A DNA stretch of 13,636 nt from contig CAYVXT010000051.1 in the NCBI GenBank assembly GCA_964455485.1, forward strand, positions 1 through 13,636. Direction: 5' to 3'. Shown here piece after piece: positions 12,125 through 13,636 of this stretch (the first letter of the stretch is position 1; every line of letters starts with the position of its first letter). This DNA is from CAYVXT01 sp964455485. GTDB taxonomy: Bacteria; Patescibacteriota; Minisyncoccia; Phycocordibacterales; WO2-35-19. A program made the position numbers and the translations under genes. The notes below the pieces were generated by a model that saw nothing but the letters and a program-made list of their open reading frames with translations, did not search any database and was not told the DNA's origin.

Positions 12125-13063
12125 TCAAATTTGCTTAAAGGCGTCAATAACGGGGTCTAAGTTACCTTTTAATATAGTTTCTATACCGTGCCAGTTTTTA
12201 TTTAATCTATGGTCAGTTATGCGGTCCTGGAGTATGTTATAAGTCCTGATTTTTTCAGATCGGTCGGCCACCCCTACTTGCTCCTTTCGCTCGGCTGAAT
12301 ATTTCTTTGCCTCCTCTTCACGCTCCATTTCCTCAAGTTTGGCAGCTAAAATAGTTAAAGCCTTTTCACGATTAGATTGCTGACTTCTTTCGGCTCTGCA
12401 ACTTATGACTATTCCAGTAGGTTTGTGTGTTAATCTTACCGCTGTTTCCACTTTGTTAACATTTTGTCCTCCCTTACCGCCCGCACGAGAAAATGCTACT
12501 TCCAAGTCTGCAGGGTTGATTTCAACTTTAACTTTTTTTCTAATTGGAAGTATTGCAACTGAGGCGGTAGAAGTGTGGACTCTACCTGATTTTTCTGTAG
12601 CTGGTACTCGCTGCACCCTATGCACTCCGGTCTCAAAACGCATATCCTTATAAACATCTCGCCCTCTTATTTCAAAAGCAGCTTCCTTGTATCCACCAAG
12701 GGGCGATTCAGATTCGTCAACTACAGATACTGACCACCCCTTCTTGTCAGCATATTTTCTGTACATATTTGCAAGTTCCTCGGCGAAGAGTGCGGCCTCT
12801 TCTCCGCCCACACCCGCTCTTACTTCAAGCACAATTTCGTTAGGAAATTCCTCTTCCTTCTCCTCTTCCCTTAAAATTTCATCCATTTGTGCGATTATTG
12901 CCTGCTTTTGTTCCTCAATATTTTTTAAGTCATCTTGAGCTAAGGCTCGCATGTCTTCAGTTTTGGAAAGCTCTAAAACCTCCGCTTCTTGTTTAAGCAA
13001 AGATTCTAGGGTTGATGCTAGATACTGTGTTTTATGGTTTTCTTTGTATTTTTGGAGATCCAT
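12125..13063 (-). CDS. prfA: Peptide chain release factor 1
   Basis: Class I release factor reading UAA and UAG. The recognition tripeptide PAT is at 154-156 (RVPATEKSGRVHTSTASVA region), which marks RF1 rather than RF2 (SPF). The GGQ peptidyl-tRNA hydrolysis motif is at 198-200 (AGGKGGQNVNKVE). The chain is 312 residues against about 360 in E. coli; the missing part is the N-terminal helical domain, where only one Glu/Lys-rich coiled-coil-like region (about 15-70) precedes the VRAGVGGEEA core. The start is ATG 13063. It heads the prfA-rpsB-tsf unit. TGA also ends genes here, so an RF2 should exist elsewhere in the genome. Confidence 0.97.
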   Translation of the reverse strand: MDLQKYKENHKTQYLASTLESLLKQEAEVLELSKTEDMRALAQDDLKNIEEQKQAIIAQMDEILREEEKEEEFPNEIVLEVRAGVGGEEAALFAEELANMYRKYADKKGWSVSVVDESESPLGGYKEAAFEIRGRDVYKDMRFETGVHRVQRVPATEKSGRVHTSTASVAILPIRKKVKVEINPADLEVAFSRAGGKGGQNVNKVETAVRLTHKPTGIVISCRAERSQQSNREKALTILAAKLEEMEREEEAKKYSAERKEQVGVADRSEKIRTYNILQDRITDHRLNKNWHGIETILKGNLDPVIDAFKQI

Positions 13064-13091
13064 GCTTTAAGTCTAACAGAAAGCTTCCCTC

Positions 13092-13120
13092 ATTATAAGC
13101 ATTTGAGTGATTGCTATAAA
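13092..13120 (-). promoter_or_regulatory. Predicted promoter of prfA-rpsB-tsf
   Basis: The minus strand has perfect TATAAT (13097-13092) with a weak TTTATA (13120-13115) at 17-base spacing, giving a leader of about 22 bases before prfA. An 8-bp inverted repeat TTGAGTGA/TCACTCAA (13103-13110 with 13163-13170, approximate) brackets the upstream side. Confidence 0.45.
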
Positions 13121-13197
13121 TCCTGTTGATTTTTTTGACTTGGTTTTTTGGTCTAATACAAGTCACTCAAAAACTTACAACTTTGGAAAGCTGTGAG

Positions 13198-13416
13198 TTA
13201 CTTTGATTTTTTAGTAGCTGCTGCTCTTTTTGCTTTAAATCTTTCCACTCTTCCTGCTGCGTCGATAACTTTTTCGTTACCAGTGAAAAATGGGTGGCAA
13301 GCACTACAAATTTCAACATGTATTTCTTTTTTTGTAGCACCAACTTTAAAACTATTGCCACATGAGCAAGTGACTTTAGCGTCTGTATAGTATTCCGGGT
13401 GAATTTCTGTTTTCAT
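13198..13416 (-). CDS. rpmE: Large ribosomal subunit protein bL31, zinc-binding form
   Basis: A 72-residue 50S protein at the central protuberance. It starts MKTEIHPEYYTDAKVTCSC; the zinc ribbon cysteines are Cys17, Cys19 (CSC) and Cys37, Cys40 (CSAC), the C+ form that binds zinc. The HPFFTG motif follows, and the tail is basic (RFKAKRAAATKKSK). Zinc-dependent exchange with a C- paralogue is known in other bacteria; none is visible here. The start codon is six bases after a TATATT box, suggesting a leaderless mRNA. It lies upstream of prfA with a 134-base gap that includes the prfA promoter, so it is probably a separate unit. Confidence 0.96.
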   Translation of the reverse strand: MKTEIHPEYYTDAKVTCSCGNSFKVGATKKEIHVEICSACHPFFTGNEKVIDAAGRVERFKAKRAAATKKSK

Positions 13417-13422
13417 AATTCA

Positions 13423-13450
13423 AATATAACACAATAAAAAAAATATACAA
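13423..13450 (-). promoter_or_regulatory. Predicted rpmE promoter, leaderless arrangement
   Basis: The minus strand has TTGTAT (13450-13445), a 16-base spacer and TATATT (13428-13423). ATG 13416 is six bases after the -10, so the predicted start is at the initiation codon itself. Confidence 0.55.
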
Positions 13451-13636
13451 ATGGAAAGGGCCGCCAGCATCATCTGTATCGACTCTAAAACTGGTCCGCA
13501 TTTTTGATCAAGTCGGTCTTTTACCTTTCGGTATTTTACCATTTAATCGTGTCTGTTTGAAATATTGCATAAACAGAGGCACAAAAAAACGTTGCTTGAA
13601 ACGGTTCGCTGCGACCTAAGGGGTGCTGTAAGCGCC
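13451..13636. other. Window edge without a recognised gene
   Basis: No confident gene. On the minus strand a frame is open from the window edge to a TAA at 13538-13536 (32 codons, ending TIKW) and could be the end of a larger gene. A 4-bp hairpin followed by seven T (minus strand, around 13585-13600) is too weak to call a terminator. Confidence 0.25.

Noticed and set aside
13102..13170. TTGAGTGA/TCACTCAA inverted repeat between rpmE and prfA as a terminator or operator
   Set aside because: The arms are about 50 bases apart with no T-run on the right side; only noted with the prfA promoter.
13419..13501. Short minus-strand frame starting MRTSFRVDTDDAGG upstream of and overlapping rpmE
   Set aside because: It crosses the rpmE promoter and start, has no ribosome site, and resembles nothing known.

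Overview
The window looks like a chromosomal segment of a Patescibacteria (CPR) bacterium, probably of the Parcubacteria type. This is inferred from gene architecture: AT-rich DNA, mostly no Shine-Dalgarno sequences, a threonyl-tRNA synthetase without TGS or editing domains, a single-chain phenylalanyl-tRNA synthetase, short RF1 and EF-Ts, a LemA/TPM pair, and a prfA-rpsB-tsf cluster next to rpmE. Both TGA and TAA/TAG end genes, so the standard bacterial code (with UGA as stop) fits. No 16S rRNA or other marker allows a finer placement.

Layout. 1-451: 3' end of dnaE (+), convergent with a TPM-domain membrane protein and lemA (-, 462-1902). 1903-2368: intergenic region holding a candidate small RNA (or 34-codon leader) on the minus strand. 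It has a consensus promoter, a long rod-like hairpin with a UUCG loop, a CU-rich linker, a second hairpin and a terminator. 2369-3601: thrS (+). 3682-4348: a self-contained promoter-ORFan-terminator cassette (-). 4338-6404: gyrB (-), divergent from pheS (+, 6537-7673). pheS is followed at 22 bases by a GT2 membrane glycosyltransferase and then by a membrane-anchored thioredoxin-like protein with its own promoter.

9732-10252 is the most unusual part. An intact tRNA-Thr(UGU) on the minus strand has its promoter and first bases embedded in the last codons of a small GIY-YIG nuclease gene. On the other side of that gene lies a second copy of the same promoter plus the first 15 bases of the tRNA, cut in the D-loop by a double-hairpin element. 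A second double-hairpin element and another partial tRNA copy lie past the tRNA 3' end. This looks like a mobile nuclease unit that entered a tRNA gene and carries a replacement tRNA 5' end.

10351-13416 (-) is translation machinery: rpmE, then prfA-rpsB-tsf and a small membrane protein of unknown function. The last 220 bases hold the rpmE promoter and nothing else I recognise.

Several genes (thrS, rpmE and nearly pheS) have a -10 box six to nine bases before the start codon, which suggests leaderless mRNAs. The ORFan cassette is the one gene with a clear GGAG ribosome site and has visibly higher GC.
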